The notes: generated by a model from the sequence alone, not told the origin. A stretch of DNA of 18,413 bases from UBA11540 sp003445125 (GCA_937899435.1 CALBQG010000075.1:1-18413); one strand, 5' to 3'; counted from the stretch's first letter, positions 7,551 through 14,959 are shown. Numbers and translations: made by a program.

Positions 7551-8169
7551 AAGAACGACCCATGGATTGACTTTGCCGTTCGGATTCAAAGCATCGCCCA
7601 GGCGGGGCTTCAATACGGCAAAGACCGCTTTGACAAAGAGCGGTACGAGCAATTGCGGCAGATTGCCGCCGAAATGATTTCGGAAAGAACCGATCTTCCC
7701 GTTTCCAAGATTTACGGGCTGTTTTGTAACGAAAGCGGCTATCAGACGCCGAAAATCGACACGAGAGCGGCGGTTTTTTCGGAAGAAGGAAAAGTCCTTC
7801 TTGTGCATGAAAACAACGGCACATGGGCTTTGCCGGGCGGCTGGTGCGACGTGGATCAATCCGTGGCTTCCAACACGGAAAAGGAAGTGCGTGAGGAAAC
7901 GGGATTCACGGTGAAAGCGGAAAAACTCATCGCCGTGCAGGACTGGAGAAAGCACAACGTCACCAATTACGCCTACGGCGTGATGAAAGCCTTTGTTTTG
8001 TGCCGTTATGAAAGCGGCGAATTTGAAGCGAACCTCGAAACGGTCGGGATCGGCTTCTTCGGAAAGGACGAGCTTCCGAGTCCTCTTGCGGCGGAAAAAT
8101 GCACCGAAGCAGATACGGATGTGTTTTGATTCCTATGAACACCGGGATTCTCCGACGTTGTTTGACTGA
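7551..8169 (+). pseudogene. Nudix hydrolase, start codon lost and 3' frameshift
   Basis: Translation of the plus strand gives a Nudix hydrolase with the N-terminal helper domain common in Firmicutes. The frame is open from 7533 and the family-typical N-terminus reads NDPWIDFAVRIQSIAQAGL from 7554. A GGAGGA site (7539-7544) is correctly spaced for a start at 7551, but that codon is AAG. The Nudix box spans about residues 97-119 (GGWCDVDQ to KEVREETGF), with Gln for the first Glu, which I recall as normal in this subfamily. Near the end the frame hits TGA at 8127-8129. Shifting at about 8115 to the next frame restores a family-like tail, RMCFDSYEHRDSPTLFD, and a stop at 8167-8169. Two independent lesions suggest a recent pseudogene, or base errors in the assembly. 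A truncated product from TTG 7653 or ATG 7674 to 8129 remains possible. Members usually hydrolyse ADP-ribose or other nucleoside diphosphates. Confidence 0.75.
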
Positions 8170-8208
8170 ACACTTCCGCCGCAGCCGAAATTCCCGTAAA
8201 AACAAACG

Positions 8209-8254
8209 CCGCAGGGCGCCCCTTTTTCAAGGGGCGCCCTGCGGATTTTCTTTT
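8209..8254. terminator. Bidirectional terminator between Nudix gene and ABC operon
   Basis: A perfect 16-bp stem (8209-8224 with 8229-8244) with a TTTC loop is followed on the plus strand by ATTTTCTTTT. On the minus strand, after the stem, comes CGTTTGTTTTTAC. It lies between the converging Nudix gene and the ABC ATPase gene, whose stop is at 8253, and can end transcription from both sides. Confidence 0.92.
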
Positions 8255-9038
8255 ACAGCTTTTCCATGGATTTTTGCAAAAACGCTTTGGTTTTTTCGCT
8301 TTTCGGATGATTAAACACTTCTTCGGGTGCGCCTTCTTCTTCTATCACGCCGTTTGCCATGAAAATCACGCGGTCTGCCACATTTTTGGCAAATTCCATT
8401 TCATGCGTGACCACAATCATCGTACTTCCCCGCGTTTTCAGCTCCCGAATCACGCGAAGCACCTCGCCCGTCAACTCCGGATCAAGCGCGGAGGTCGGCT
8501 CGTCAAAACACAGAATGTCCGGATTCAGTGCCAGCGCGCGGGCAATCGCCACACGCTGCTGCTGTCCGCCGGAAAGCTCGCACGGATAAAAATCCTTCTT
8601 TTCCCACAGTCCGACCTGTCGAAGCAATTCCTCGGCACGGCTTTCGATTGCCCGATAGGCTTCCTTTTTCTCCGCCGCCGACAGCTTCTTATCTACCTGC
8701 AGCTGCGGCGCCAGCATGACGTTTTTCAACGCGGTATACTGCGGAAACAAATTGAACGACTGAAACACCAATCCGAAATGCAGCCGTTTTTTGCGGACGG
8801 TCTCTTCATTCTGAGTCACGGGATCGTTTCCGTCAAACAGCGTTTCCCCGTTGACCGCAATTTGTCCGGCATCGGGCGTTTCCAAAAAATTCAGGCACCG
8901 CAAAAGCGTGGTCTTTCCGCTTCCGGAGGAACCGATGATCGCAAGAACCTCGCCTTTTTCCAGAGAAAAATCGATTTTTTTGAGCACCTCGGTGCGGTCA
9001 AAATTTTTGACCAAATTTCTTACTTCCAATACTGCCAT
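8253..9038 (-). CDS. Polar amino-acid ABC importer, ATP-binding protein
   Basis: This is the ATPase subunit of a GlnQ/HisP-type importer, 261 residues. Walker A GSSGSGKTT is at 36-44, the Q-loop at FQSFN (92-96), the signature LSGGQQQ at 155-161, Walker B ILCFDEP with catalytic Glu180, the D-loop SALD after it, and the switch His212 in VTHEME. The length is normal for the family. The ATG at 9038 is chosen because AGAGG lies six bases upstream; an in-frame TTG at 9044 overlaps the permease stop. The gene starts two bases after the permease stop, so translation is coupled. It is the third gene of the operon, closed by the bidirectional terminator. The substrate is probably a polar amino acid; which one cannot be read from the ATPase. 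Confidence 0.95.
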   Translation of the reverse strand: MAVLEVRNLVKNFDRTEVLKKIDFSLEKGEVLAIIGSSGSGKTTLLRCLNFLETPDAGQIAVNGETLFDGNDPVTQNEETVRKKRLHFGLVFQSFNLFPQYTALKNVMLAPQLQVDKKLSAAEKKEAYRAIESRAEELLRQVGLWEKKDFYPCELSGGQQQRVAIARALALNPDILCFDEPTSALDPELTGEVLRVIRELKTRGSTMIVVTHEMEFAKNVADRVIFMANGVIEEEGAPEEVFNHPKSEKTKAFLQKSMEKL

Positions 9039-9040
9039 AC

Positions 9041-9685
9041 TCAACCTCTGTAATAATCCAGTTTTTTCTCCACATAGTGCAGCAAAATCGTCAGCACGCC
9101 GTTGAAGATCAAAAAGAACACGCCGGTATAAAACAGCGGCCAGATCAGCCCTTTGCCCGAAAAACGCTCGGCGGCAACCAGCATTTCGTTCACCGATATC
9201 ACCCGTGCAAGCGACGTATCTTTGACCAACGTAATGATTTCATTGCCCATCGGCGGCACAATGCGCTTAATCAGCTGCTGCAGTACGACTTTGAAAAAAA
9301 TCTGAGACTTCGTCATTCCGAGTACCTGCCCCGCTTCGTACTGTCCGGCAGGAATGCTGTCGATGCCGCCGCGGTAAATTTCACTGAAATAGCACGCATA
9401 GTTAATCACAAATGCCACCACTGCCGCCAGCATACGGTCACGCATCGGTGTGTCAAACACCATTCCCGGCACATAAAAAACCACAAAAAGCTGGAGCATC
9501 AGGGGAGTTCCCCTGATGATCCAGACGAAGGTTCTTGTGAGCCATTTCAGCGGTGCAAATTTTGAGCGCGATCCGAAGGTAAAGACAAAACCGAGCGGAA
9601 TTGCCATGACAAGCGTCAGAAAAAACAGCTTGCAGTTTTGTACAAATCCAACCAGCAGATCGATGGTTACCTGTTGAAATGTCAT
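9041..9685 (-). CDS. Polar amino-acid ABC importer, permease (HisM/GlnP family)
   Basis: The 214-residue membrane subunit has about five hydrophobic helices. The cytoplasmic coupling loop reads EAGQVLGMTKSQIFFKVV, the EAA motif that docks on the ATPase, and FVWIIRGTPLMLQL is the family-typical stretch after the first helix. Only one permease gene is present, so the transporter probably uses a homodimer. The ATG at 9685 follows AAGGAGA, which sits in the ten-base gap after the binding-protein stop. Length and motifs are ordinary. Confidence 0.95.
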   Translation of the reverse strand: MTFQQVTIDLLVGFVQNCKLFFLTLVMAIPLGFVFTFGSRSKFAPLKWLTRTFVWIIRGTPLMLQLFVVFYVPGMVFDTPMRDRMLAAVVAFVINYACYFSEIYRGGIDSIPAGQYEAGQVLGMTKSQIFFKVVLQQLIKRIVPPMGNEIITLVKDTSLARVISVNEMLVAAERFSGKGLIWPLFYTGVFFLIFNGVLTILLHYVEKKLDYYRG

Positions 9686-9695
9686 GAGAATCTCC

Positions 9696-10490
9696 TTACT
9701 TTTTAACGACCTTCACCTGCTTGTTGTTCATATACGCCACCGACACCGTGGTATTCTCTTTGATTTCGTCGGTAATCGTCATGCCATTCCAGATGCAGTC
9801 GATATTTTTGCCCTGCAATTCCAGCAGTTTTCCGTCCCAGCTGATTTCCTGGAACACCGGCTCCACGCCAATTTCCTTGCAGACGGCTTTGATGAATTCC
9901 GTTTCAAAGCCGGTCAGTTCGCCGTTTTCCATATAGCACATGGGAGCAAAATAAGTAATACCAACCACCAGCTTGCCTTTTTCCTGGATATATGCCCAAT
10001 CGGAATCGGTTTCGCTCTGAACGAACGGATCGGTCGGGTCGGTTGCCGTGATCAGATCCTGCAATTTATACTTTTCTGCAATGGTCTTTACCGTGCCGTC
10101 CGCCACGAGCTTTTTGATCGCTTCATTAACCTTCGCGGCAGCGTCGGAGCCTTTGCGGAACGCAATGCCGTAACTCTCCGGCGCGTATCCGTCGCCTTCC
10201 ACGGTCAGATCGGCATAATCGGTGCCTTCACCGATGGAGCCGATGGTCATGACATAATCGATGATCGCGGCATCGGCGGTTCCCGCTTTCACTTCCATCA
10301 ATGCGGAAGCCTGATCCTGTACGGCAACGTACTCATAGCCCTTCAGCGATTCCTCGTTCTGTGCGACTCTTTCACCCGCAGACTCTTTTTCCGCCACCAG
10401 AATCGGCTTCTTTGTTTTGCCGCAGCCTGCCGCCGCAGCACCCACCATCAATACGGCGAGCAGCGCCGCCACTGTTTTTTTCAAATTCAT
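9696..10490 (-). CDS. Amino-acid ABC transporter binding lipoprotein with circularly permuted lobes
   Basis: This 264-residue solute-binding lipoprotein has a signal peptide ending AAAGC, lipidated at Cys23, and a GGAGGAAA site before the ATG at 10490. Its domain order is unusual. Residues 29-143 (ILVAEKESAGE, KAGTADAAIIDYV, YGIAFRKG, TIAEKYKL) match the second lobe and closing C-terminal helix of a type-II amino-acid binding protein. After a linker (144-171) come residues 172-264 (KLVVGITYFAPM, ELTGFETEFIKAV, SWDGKLLELQ, DCIWNGMTIT, NNKQVKVVKK), which match the normal N-terminal lobe. So the old termini are joined and new ones opened at a hinge strand. The frame is intact and the gene sits first in an operon with matching permease and ATPase, so it is very likely functional. 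The WDGK and WNGMTIT motifs point to a polar amino acid such as glutamine, arginine or cystine. Confidence 0.92.
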   Translation of the reverse strand: MNLKKTVAALLAVLMVGAAAAGCGKTKKPILVAEKESAGERVAQNEESLKGYEYVAVQDQASALMEVKAGTADAAIIDYVMTIGSIGEGTDYADLTVEGDGYAPESYGIAFRKGSDAAAKVNEAIKKLVADGTVKTIAEKYKLQDLITATDPTDPFVQSETDSDWAYIQEKGKLVVGITYFAPMCYMENGELTGFETEFIKAVCKEIGVEPVFQEISWDGKLLELQGKNIDCIWNGMTITDEIKENTTVSVAYMNNKQVKVVKK

Positions 10491-10513
10491 TTTCGTTTCC
10501 TCCGTTGCTTTAG

Positions 10514-10533
10514 TGTGCTACTATGATAACACA
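10514..10533. promoter_or_regulatory. Possible operator over the ABC promoter -10 box
   Basis: An imperfect 20-base palindrome of the form TGTGnTAnnATnnTAnCACA spans the -10 box of the importer promoter. Seven of its ten base pairs are symmetric. Its position would suit a dimeric repressor that responds to amino-acid supply, but no regulator gene is nearby and no family can be named. Confidence 0.3.
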
Positions 10534-10551
10534 GTAAAATAACTTTGTCAA
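10523..10551 (-). promoter_or_regulatory. Sigma-A-type promoter of the ABC importer operon
   Basis: On the minus strand a perfect TTGACA -35 box (10546-10551), 17 bases, and TATCAT (10523-10528) precede the binding-protein gene by about 30 bases. The short leader leaves no room for a riboswitch. Confidence 0.88.
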
Positions 10552-10561
10552 GTGATTTTTT

Positions 10562-10597
10562 AAAAAAATTTTGCGGCACCCGACACGGGTGCCGCAA
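10562..10597 (-). terminator. Intrinsic terminator of the glucosaminidase gene
   Basis: A perfect 12-bp stem (10571-10582 with 10586-10597) closes a 3-base loop and runs on the minus strand into AAAATTTTTTT-type sequence. It begins a few bases after the stop codon at 10601 and ends just before the importer promoter. Confidence 0.9.
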
Positions 10598-10600
10598 GCA

Positions 10601-11218
10601 TCAATCAAATTCAAAAATATCGAACGTATCAAGCGTTTCTTCTTCTGCTGCGTCGATGGCGTCATTCACCTTGCGGAGCATTATTCCGAAAATGTTCTTG
10701 ACGCTTTTCGCCCAAACTTTTCTGCCGTTATAGGACTTGTTGACCGCATCGATCGTCGTGCCGTGATGATATCTTCCATCCTCGGACAGATAATTTTTTA
10801 CCAGTCTTGAAGCAACGAAATCGATACATTCTTCATAGGAATCGAACGATTTGCGTCCGTAGCCGAAAATGTTGTTCGGTTTGAAGCAATGCCGTCCCCA
10901 TCCGCTTTCCAGCGCGGAAACGCTTGCCAGAAACACGGCGTTGATTCCGTATTCCTTCTCTGCTTTCAGATACGCCCACGCATATCCTTTCAATTCGTGC
11001 CGCAGTGCTTTCTCCAGTTGTTCCTCCGTGAATCCGCAGGGTGTTCGCAGATCCAGCGTGTTGAGGTCGGTGTCCTCCGACATCGGAGCGACCGTTTCCT
11101 CTTGGATTTTTTCCTCTGCCCACCACAAGAAGTCGGACACGTCATCCTCGGCAAATACGCCGACGGGCAACGCCATCACGCTGACCAATGTGAGCAGCAG
11201 GGCGATCATTCTTTTCAT
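10601..11218 (-). CDS. Secreted GH73-like N-acetylglucosaminidase
   Basis: This 205-residue exported protein resembles LytG/FlgJ-type glucosaminidases, which cut the glycan strands of peptidoglycan. A signal peptide (1-23, ending VFA before EDD) is followed by an acidic linker to about 60. The catalytic domain has the helix FLASVSALESGWG, with likely catalytic Glu104, then NNIFGYG (115-121), SYEECIDFVASRL and a late NGRKVWAKSV segment, all in the order seen in GH73. No wall-binding repeats or membrane anchor are present, so the product is compact and probably released or loosely bound. The ATG at 11218 follows GAGAGG; an ATG at 11209 is possible. It forms a single-gene unit ending at 10562-10597. 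I see no convincing promoter in 11219-11300, so weak read-through from the tRNA unit cannot be excluded. Confidence 0.85.
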   Translation of the reverse strand: MKRMIALLLTLVSVMALPVGVFAEDDVSDFLWWAEEKIQEETVAPMSEDTDLNTLDLRTPCGFTEEQLEKALRHELKGYAWAYLKAEKEYGINAVFLASVSALESGWGRHCFKPNNIFGYGRKSFDSYEECIDFVASRLVKNYLSEDGRYHHGTTIDAVNKSYNGRKVWAKSVKNIFGIMLRKVNDAIDAAEEETLDTFDIFEFD

Positions 11219-11301
11219 TTTCTACCTCTCAAATTTTTATTTGCCTCTATATTTGGCAAAGAAAACGGAAAATATTCACACCACAAAATTTTTCCGTCAT
11301 G

Positions 11302-11330
11302 AAAAAAGGCATTGCTTGCGCAATGCCTTT
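11302..11330 (-). terminator. Intrinsic terminator after tRNA-Thr
   Basis: A perfect 11-bp stem (11305-11315 with 11320-11330) with a four-base loop ends in a run of T on the minus strand (A at 11302-11307 on the plus strand). It lies two bases beyond the CCA end of the tRNA. Confidence 0.9.
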
Positions 11331-11332
11331 TC

Positions 11333-11408
<76 letters not shown>

Positions 11409-11428
11409 AAATCGACTCAACGATCGAT

Positions 11429-11457
11429 ATTATACCACTCTCGTTTCATTTTGTCAA
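11429..11457 (-). promoter_or_regulatory. Perfect-consensus sigma-A promoter of tRNA-Thr
   Basis: TTGACA (11452-11457), exactly 17 bases, and TATAAT (11429-11434) on the minus strand match the vegetative consensus at all twelve positions, as expected of a strongly expressed stable RNA. The tRNA begins about 20 bases downstream. Confidence 0.93.
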
Positions 11458-11554
11458 CCTTTTTTTCAAAAAAACATGAAAGGTGCCTTTCCAAATCGAA
11501 AATACGCCCTCCACGAACGGAAGAACGACACCAAAACTTCCTTTGCAAAACAGC

Positions 11555-11584
11555 AAAAAAACGGAAACGCCGAAGCGTTCCCGT
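11555..11584 (-). terminator. Intrinsic terminator of ftsZ
   Basis: On the minus strand a 10-bp stem (11575-11584 with 11561-11570, one G-T pair) closes a stable TTCG tetraloop and is followed by six or seven T. It starts eight bases after the ftsZ stop and ends the dcw cluster. Confidence 0.92.
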
Positions 11585-11592
11585 CTGCGTGT

Positions 11593-12660
11593 TTATTTCT
11601 TGTTTTTGAAAATATCCAGAATATCTTCGTCGTCGATCTCCGGGAAAGCGGATGCACCCGCGTCCTTCTTATCGGTATTCCAGAAGCTCTTGCCGTCGCT
11701 GTCGAAGCCCGTAGCGATGACGGTGATCTTCATTTCATCCTGCATATTGTCGTCAAACGCGGCACCCCAGATAATCGTCGCATCCGGATGTGCGGCATTG
11801 GTGATCATTTCGGAAGCACATTCGATCTCATCCAGTCCGATATCGGGCGAAGAAGTGATATTGATAATCACGCCTTTGGCGCCGTTGATCGAAGTTTCCA
11901 GCAGCGGGCTGGAAATCGCTTCCTTCGCCGCCGTCTCCGCTTTGTCCTTACCGGTAGCGCAGCCGAGTCCCATATGGGCATAGCCTGCGTCCTTCATGAC
12001 AGACGTAACGTCTGCGAAGTCCAGGTTGACAAGTCCCGGCAGATTGATCAGGTCGGAAATGCTCTGCACACCCTGCGCCAGCACATTGTCCGCCGCCTGG
12101 AAAGCGTTTGCCAGTGTGATCTTCTGCTCGGAGATCAGTTTCAGGCGTTCATTCGGAATAACGATCAGCGAATCAACATTCTTGCGCAATTCGGTGATTC
12201 CGAGATCTGCCTGTTCCATTCTCTTTTTACCCTCAAAGCCGAACGGCTTCGTCACGATACCGACGGTGAGGATATCCATTTCTTTGGCGATCTGTGCAAT
12301 GACAGGTGCCGCGCCGGTACCCGTACCGCCGCCCATACCTGCCGCAATGAACACCATCTGTGTTCCCTTCAGCGCTTCGGAAATTTCCTCACGGCTTTCC
12401 TCCGCCGATTTCTGTCCGATTTCGGGACGTCCGCCCGCACCGGTTCCCTTTGTCAATTTATCGCCGATCTGAATCCGCTGTGCCGTCTTTGCACGAACCA
12501 GTGCCTGACGGTCGGTATTCACGCTCATCAGCTCCACACTCTGGATGCTGTTATTGACCATCCGGTTCACGGCGTTTCCGCCGCCGCCGCCGACACCAAT
12601 TACTTTTATACAAACCGGAGCTTTTTCAAACTCATTATCAATCTCAAAATTTATCGGCAT
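11593..12660 (-). CDS. ftsZ: Cell division GTPase FtsZ
   Basis: This tubulin-like GTPase polymerises into the Z ring that directs septum formation. The ATG at 12660 (MPINFEIDNE) follows TAGGAG and gives 355 residues; the longer frame to 12696 has no site. Nucleotide-binding motifs are GGGGGNAVNRM (24-34) and the tubulin signature GGGTGTG (110-116). The T7 synergy loop is NLDFADV (212-218). The globular core ends near residue 320. What remains is a linker of only about 20 residues and a tail ending DILDIFKNKK, which keeps the acidic-DI pattern but lacks the usual IPxFLR partner-binding motif. It is the last gene of the dcw cluster and also has its own promoter. ftsA is not in the window. Confidence 0.97.
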   Translation of the reverse strand: MPINFEIDNEFEKAPVCIKVIGVGGGGGNAVNRMVNNSIQSVELMSVNTDRQALVRAKTAQRIQIGDKLTKGTGAGGRPEIGQKSAEESREEISEALKGTQMVFIAAGMGGGTGTGAAPVIAQIAKEMDILTVGIVTKPFGFEGKKRMEQADLGITELRKNVDSLIVIPNERLKLISEQKITLANAFQAADNVLAQGVQSISDLINLPGLVNLDFADVTSVMKDAGYAHMGLGCATGKDKAETAAKEAISSPLLETSINGAKGVIINITSSPDIGLDEIECASEMITNAAHPDATIIWGAAFDDNMQDEMKITVIATGFDSDGKSFWNTDKKDAGASAFPEIDDEDILDIFKNKK

Positions 12661-12706
12661 GTCGCGTTCACTCCTACTTTTAACTTCTGAGTACACTTAT
12701 AACTAT

Positions 12707-12735
12707 ATGATAACAGAATGCACGAAGGATTGCAA
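12707..12735 (-). promoter_or_regulatory. Promoter of ftsZ
   Basis: TTGCAA (12730-12735), 17 bases and TATCAT (12707-12712) lie on the minus strand in the 113-base gap between ftsQ and ftsZ, about 47 bases before the ftsZ start. It would let ftsZ be made separately from the upstream wall genes. Confidence 0.7.
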
Positions 12736-12773
12736 GTTTTTTTGTTCAATTTATTCGCATTTTTCAAAAAAAA

Positions 12774-13637
12774 TCACGAATTTTCTTCCGAACTTTCCGC
12801 TTGCCCGTCGGAAACCTCTTCCCTCCGTGGCGAAAACGATGCTTTTGACGCCGTATGGCAGGAAGCGACATCCAATGTTCCCTGTTCGTTCGGTCCGATG
12901 TCTTTTTCCAGAATGGTTTTGGCGTATTTCAGCTTATAGGCAAGCTCCGTTTCGGTGCCGCACTCAATCAGAATACGGTGATCGTATTCCAACGTGATAT
13001 TCAGCACATCCTGAAGGTCGATCCGTGTAACCGACTCAAGCCCCGACTCCTCCAAAGCCTGACATACCAATTCCAGCACCCGCAGCTGTTCGTTGCTTTC
13101 GGAATCCAACTCACTTCCCACTGCCGCCTGTGCCATATCCACACCGGACGCCAATTGGTACTGCTGGGTCTGAATACTCGCCTTCTCAAGCACCGTCCCG
13201 TTCCGACTGATAAGATAGCCGTTTCCGTCGGAGGATTCCAGCACGCAGAAAGGCTCCGCCTGACTGATTTCAATCGTGACCGTGCCGCTGAAAATGTCTT
13301 TTTTCACCGTGGCAGCTTCCACATAAACAAAGGCTTCTTCCACCTTTTGTGCCGCCTTACCGCCTTTGAGCAGCAGCATATTTTCCCCGAGGCGAATGCC
13401 GCTTGCTTCGGCAATTTCCTCCGGGGTATATTTCGTACAGCCGAGGACGTTCACAGAACCGACCTTGAAAAACACGGTCAGCGACAGGGTGACCAAGGCG
13501 ATCACCACCAGCACGACCAAAAACGTAACCGTCTTTCTCAACCGACGGCGGCGTCGTCTTTTCAGCTTCCGACTCTGCAAAATCTGCTGTGTCTGTCGGT
13601 CAACATACGGTGTCCTTTCTCTTGTTTTCAGATCCAT
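12774..13637 (-). CDS. ftsQ: Cell division protein FtsQ/DivIB
   Basis: This bitopic divisome protein links early and late division proteins and stabilises the FtsL/FtsB (DivIC) complex. The 287-residue product has a very basic cytoplasmic N-terminus (KRRRRRRLRK near 26-35), one membrane helix at about 36-57, and a POTRA domain from FKVGSVNVLGCTKYTPEEIAEASGI onward. A beta domain follows, ending near residue 255, and then a Ser/Glu-rich, probably disordered tail. The ATG at 13637 has GAGG four bases upstream and lies 38 bases inside murA. No other good start is near. The position between murA and ftsZ fits FtsQ/DivIB. Confidence 0.92.
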   Translation of the reverse strand: MDLKTRERTPYVDRQTQQILQSRKLKRRRRRRLRKTVTFLVVLVVIALVTLSLTVFFKVGSVNVLGCTKYTPEEIAEASGIRLGENMLLLKGGKAAQKVEEAFVYVEAATVKKDIFSGTVTIEISQAEPFCVLESSDGNGYLISRNGTVLEKASIQTQQYQLASGVDMAQAAVGSELDSESNEQLRVLELVCQALEESGLESVTRIDLQDVLNITLEYDHRILIECGTETELAYKLKYAKTILEKDIGPNEQGTLDVASCHTASKASFSPRREEVSDGQAESSEENS

Positions 13638-14886
13638 TTTTCCTCACCCTTGCGCCCAGCGCGTTCAATTTATTTTCCGGCTGTTCATAGCCTCTCAGAA
13701 TGTGGTGGATTTCCGTCACCGTGGCAGTTCCTTCGGCAGACAGGGCCGCTGTCAGAAGTGCCGCCCCGCCGCGAAGATCGGTGGACTGCACCGTTGCCGC
13801 GTGCAGGCGGTTCACCCCACGCACCACTGCGGTTTTCCCGATTACGCGGATATCTGCCCCCATACGGAGAAGCCCTGCCACGTGTTTATAGCGATTTTCA
13901 AAGATGTTCTCCACGAACACGCACGTGCCGTCCGCCACGCACGCCGCCGCCATCAGCACCGCCTGCGCATCGGTCGGAAAACCCGGATAAGGACAGGTGG
14001 TGATCTGGCTGATCTTTTTCGGTCTGCCTTTCATGACTGCCGTCAGCCGCCCGGGGTAACGGCGCAGTTGGCATCCCATTTCGCCGTATGCCGCCAGCAC
14101 CGCTTCCATGTCCTCATTCCGCACGCCGCAAAGCGTCACATTGCCGCCTGTCAGCACGGTTGCCGAAAGAAAGGTTGCCGCTTCGATGCGGTCGGGCATG
14201 ACCGAATATTCGCACCCGTGCAGGGTGTTGACGCCTTCAATCACAACGCGCGACGTCCCCGCGCCGGAAATGCGCGCGCCGCACGCCGTCAGAAATCCTG
14301 CAAGATCAGCGATCTCCGGCTCGCACGCGGCATTGACGATTTCCGTTGTTCCGCTTGCCGTCACTGCCGCCAGAATGGTGTTTTCCGTCGCGCCCACGCT
14401 CGGAAACGACAGCGTGATCTTCGTCCCGCGAAGTCCCCGATCGGCACAGCAGGAAAGATAGCCGTGGTCGTTTTCGATCGTCGCGCCCATGCAGGTCAGT
14501 GCCGACAAATGAAGATCAATCGGGCGCGGTCCCAGCTCGCATCCGCCGGGCATGGAAAGATATGCCGAAGAAAAACGCGCCAGAAGCGCGCCGAGAAAAA
14601 TGATCGACGAGCGCATTTCCCGCATCAGTTCTTCCGGCACGGCACACGGCGCCGCATGACTGCTGTCCACAATCACCGTATCCCCCTCGCGGCGGACAGC
14701 GCATCCGAACAGGGAAAGAATTTTTCCCGTCGCGCGCACATCCGTCAGATCGGGACAATTATGTAATACCACTTCCGCTTTTGTCAGAAGCGTTGCCGCC
14801 AGAATGGGAAGCGCACTGTTTTTGGCTCCGCTGATCCGCACGTCGCCGTAAAGCGGAATGCCGCCTTCCACGATATAGTCCGCCAT
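13600..14886 (-). CDS. murA: UDP-N-acetylglucosamine 1-carboxyvinyltransferase MurA
   Basis: This cytoplasmic enzyme transfers enolpyruvate from PEP to UDP-GlcNAc, the committed step of peptidoglycan synthesis. The 428-residue product has SGAKNSALPI with Lys22-Asn23, the flexible-loop Cys116 in MPGGCELGPRPID, which is the residue attacked by fosfomycin, and the catalytic Asp306 in FPTDAQA. The late Arg is in DLRGGAAL. All catalytic residues are present and the length is normal, so it should be active and fosfomycin-sensitive at the target. The ATG at 14886 follows AAGGA by eight bases. It overlaps the ftsQ start and sits where Bacillus has murB. Many Firmicutes carry two murA copies; which one this is cannot be told here. 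Confidence 0.96.
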   Translation of the reverse strand: MADYIVEGGIPLYGDVRISGAKNSALPILAATLLTKAEVVLHNCPDLTDVRATGKILSLFGCAVRREGDTVIVDSSHAAPCAVPEELMREMRSSIIFLGALLARFSSAYLSMPGGCELGPRPIDLHLSALTCMGATIENDHGYLSCCADRGLRGTKITLSFPSVGATENTILAAVTASGTTEIVNAACEPEIADLAGFLTACGARISGAGTSRVVIEGVNTLHGCEYSVMPDRIEAATFLSATVLTGGNVTLCGVRNEDMEAVLAAYGEMGCQLRRYPGRLTAVMKGRPKKISQITTCPYPGFPTDAQAVLMAAACVADGTCVFVENIFENRYKHVAGLLRMGADIRVIGKTAVVRGVNRLHAATVQSTDLRGGAALLTAALSAEGTATVTEIHHILRGYEQPENKLNALGARVRKNGSENKRKDTVC

Positions 14887-14936
14887 CAGACCAATCCTTT
14901 CGTCACAGATGAATTTATCTCATCTTATGCCGAAAA

Positions 14937-14959
14937 GACCGTTTTGGTCATTTTTGACC
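14937..14959. repeat. Overlapping small inverted repeats at the murG-murA junction
   Basis: GACC (14937-14940), GGTCA (14946-14950) and TGACC (14955-14959) follow one another with short T-rich spacers, so the central arm can pair with either neighbour. The murG stop codon is in this element. The stems are only four to five bp, so any attenuation between murG and murA would be weak. Confidence 0.35.

Noticed and set aside
6828..7955. 375-codon minus-strand frame across the second cyclophilin and the Nudix gene
   Set aside because: It is opposite a well-supported cyclophilin gene and crosses its terminator; the composition is that of an antisense shadow.
11219..11300. Search for a promoter or regulatory RNA before the glucosaminidase gene
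   Set aside because: The stretch is AT-rich, but I found no -35/-10 pair with acceptable spacing and no conserved RNA structure.
11476..11490. Short near-palindrome GAAAGGTGCCTTTC upstream of the tRNA promoter
   Set aside because: The centre does not match and the arms are six bases. It is not positioned on a promoter box, so it could be chance.
13366..14766. Long plus-strand frame opposite murA and ftsQ
   Set aside because: It is antisense to murA with its full catalytic set, and its product is basic and low-complexity.
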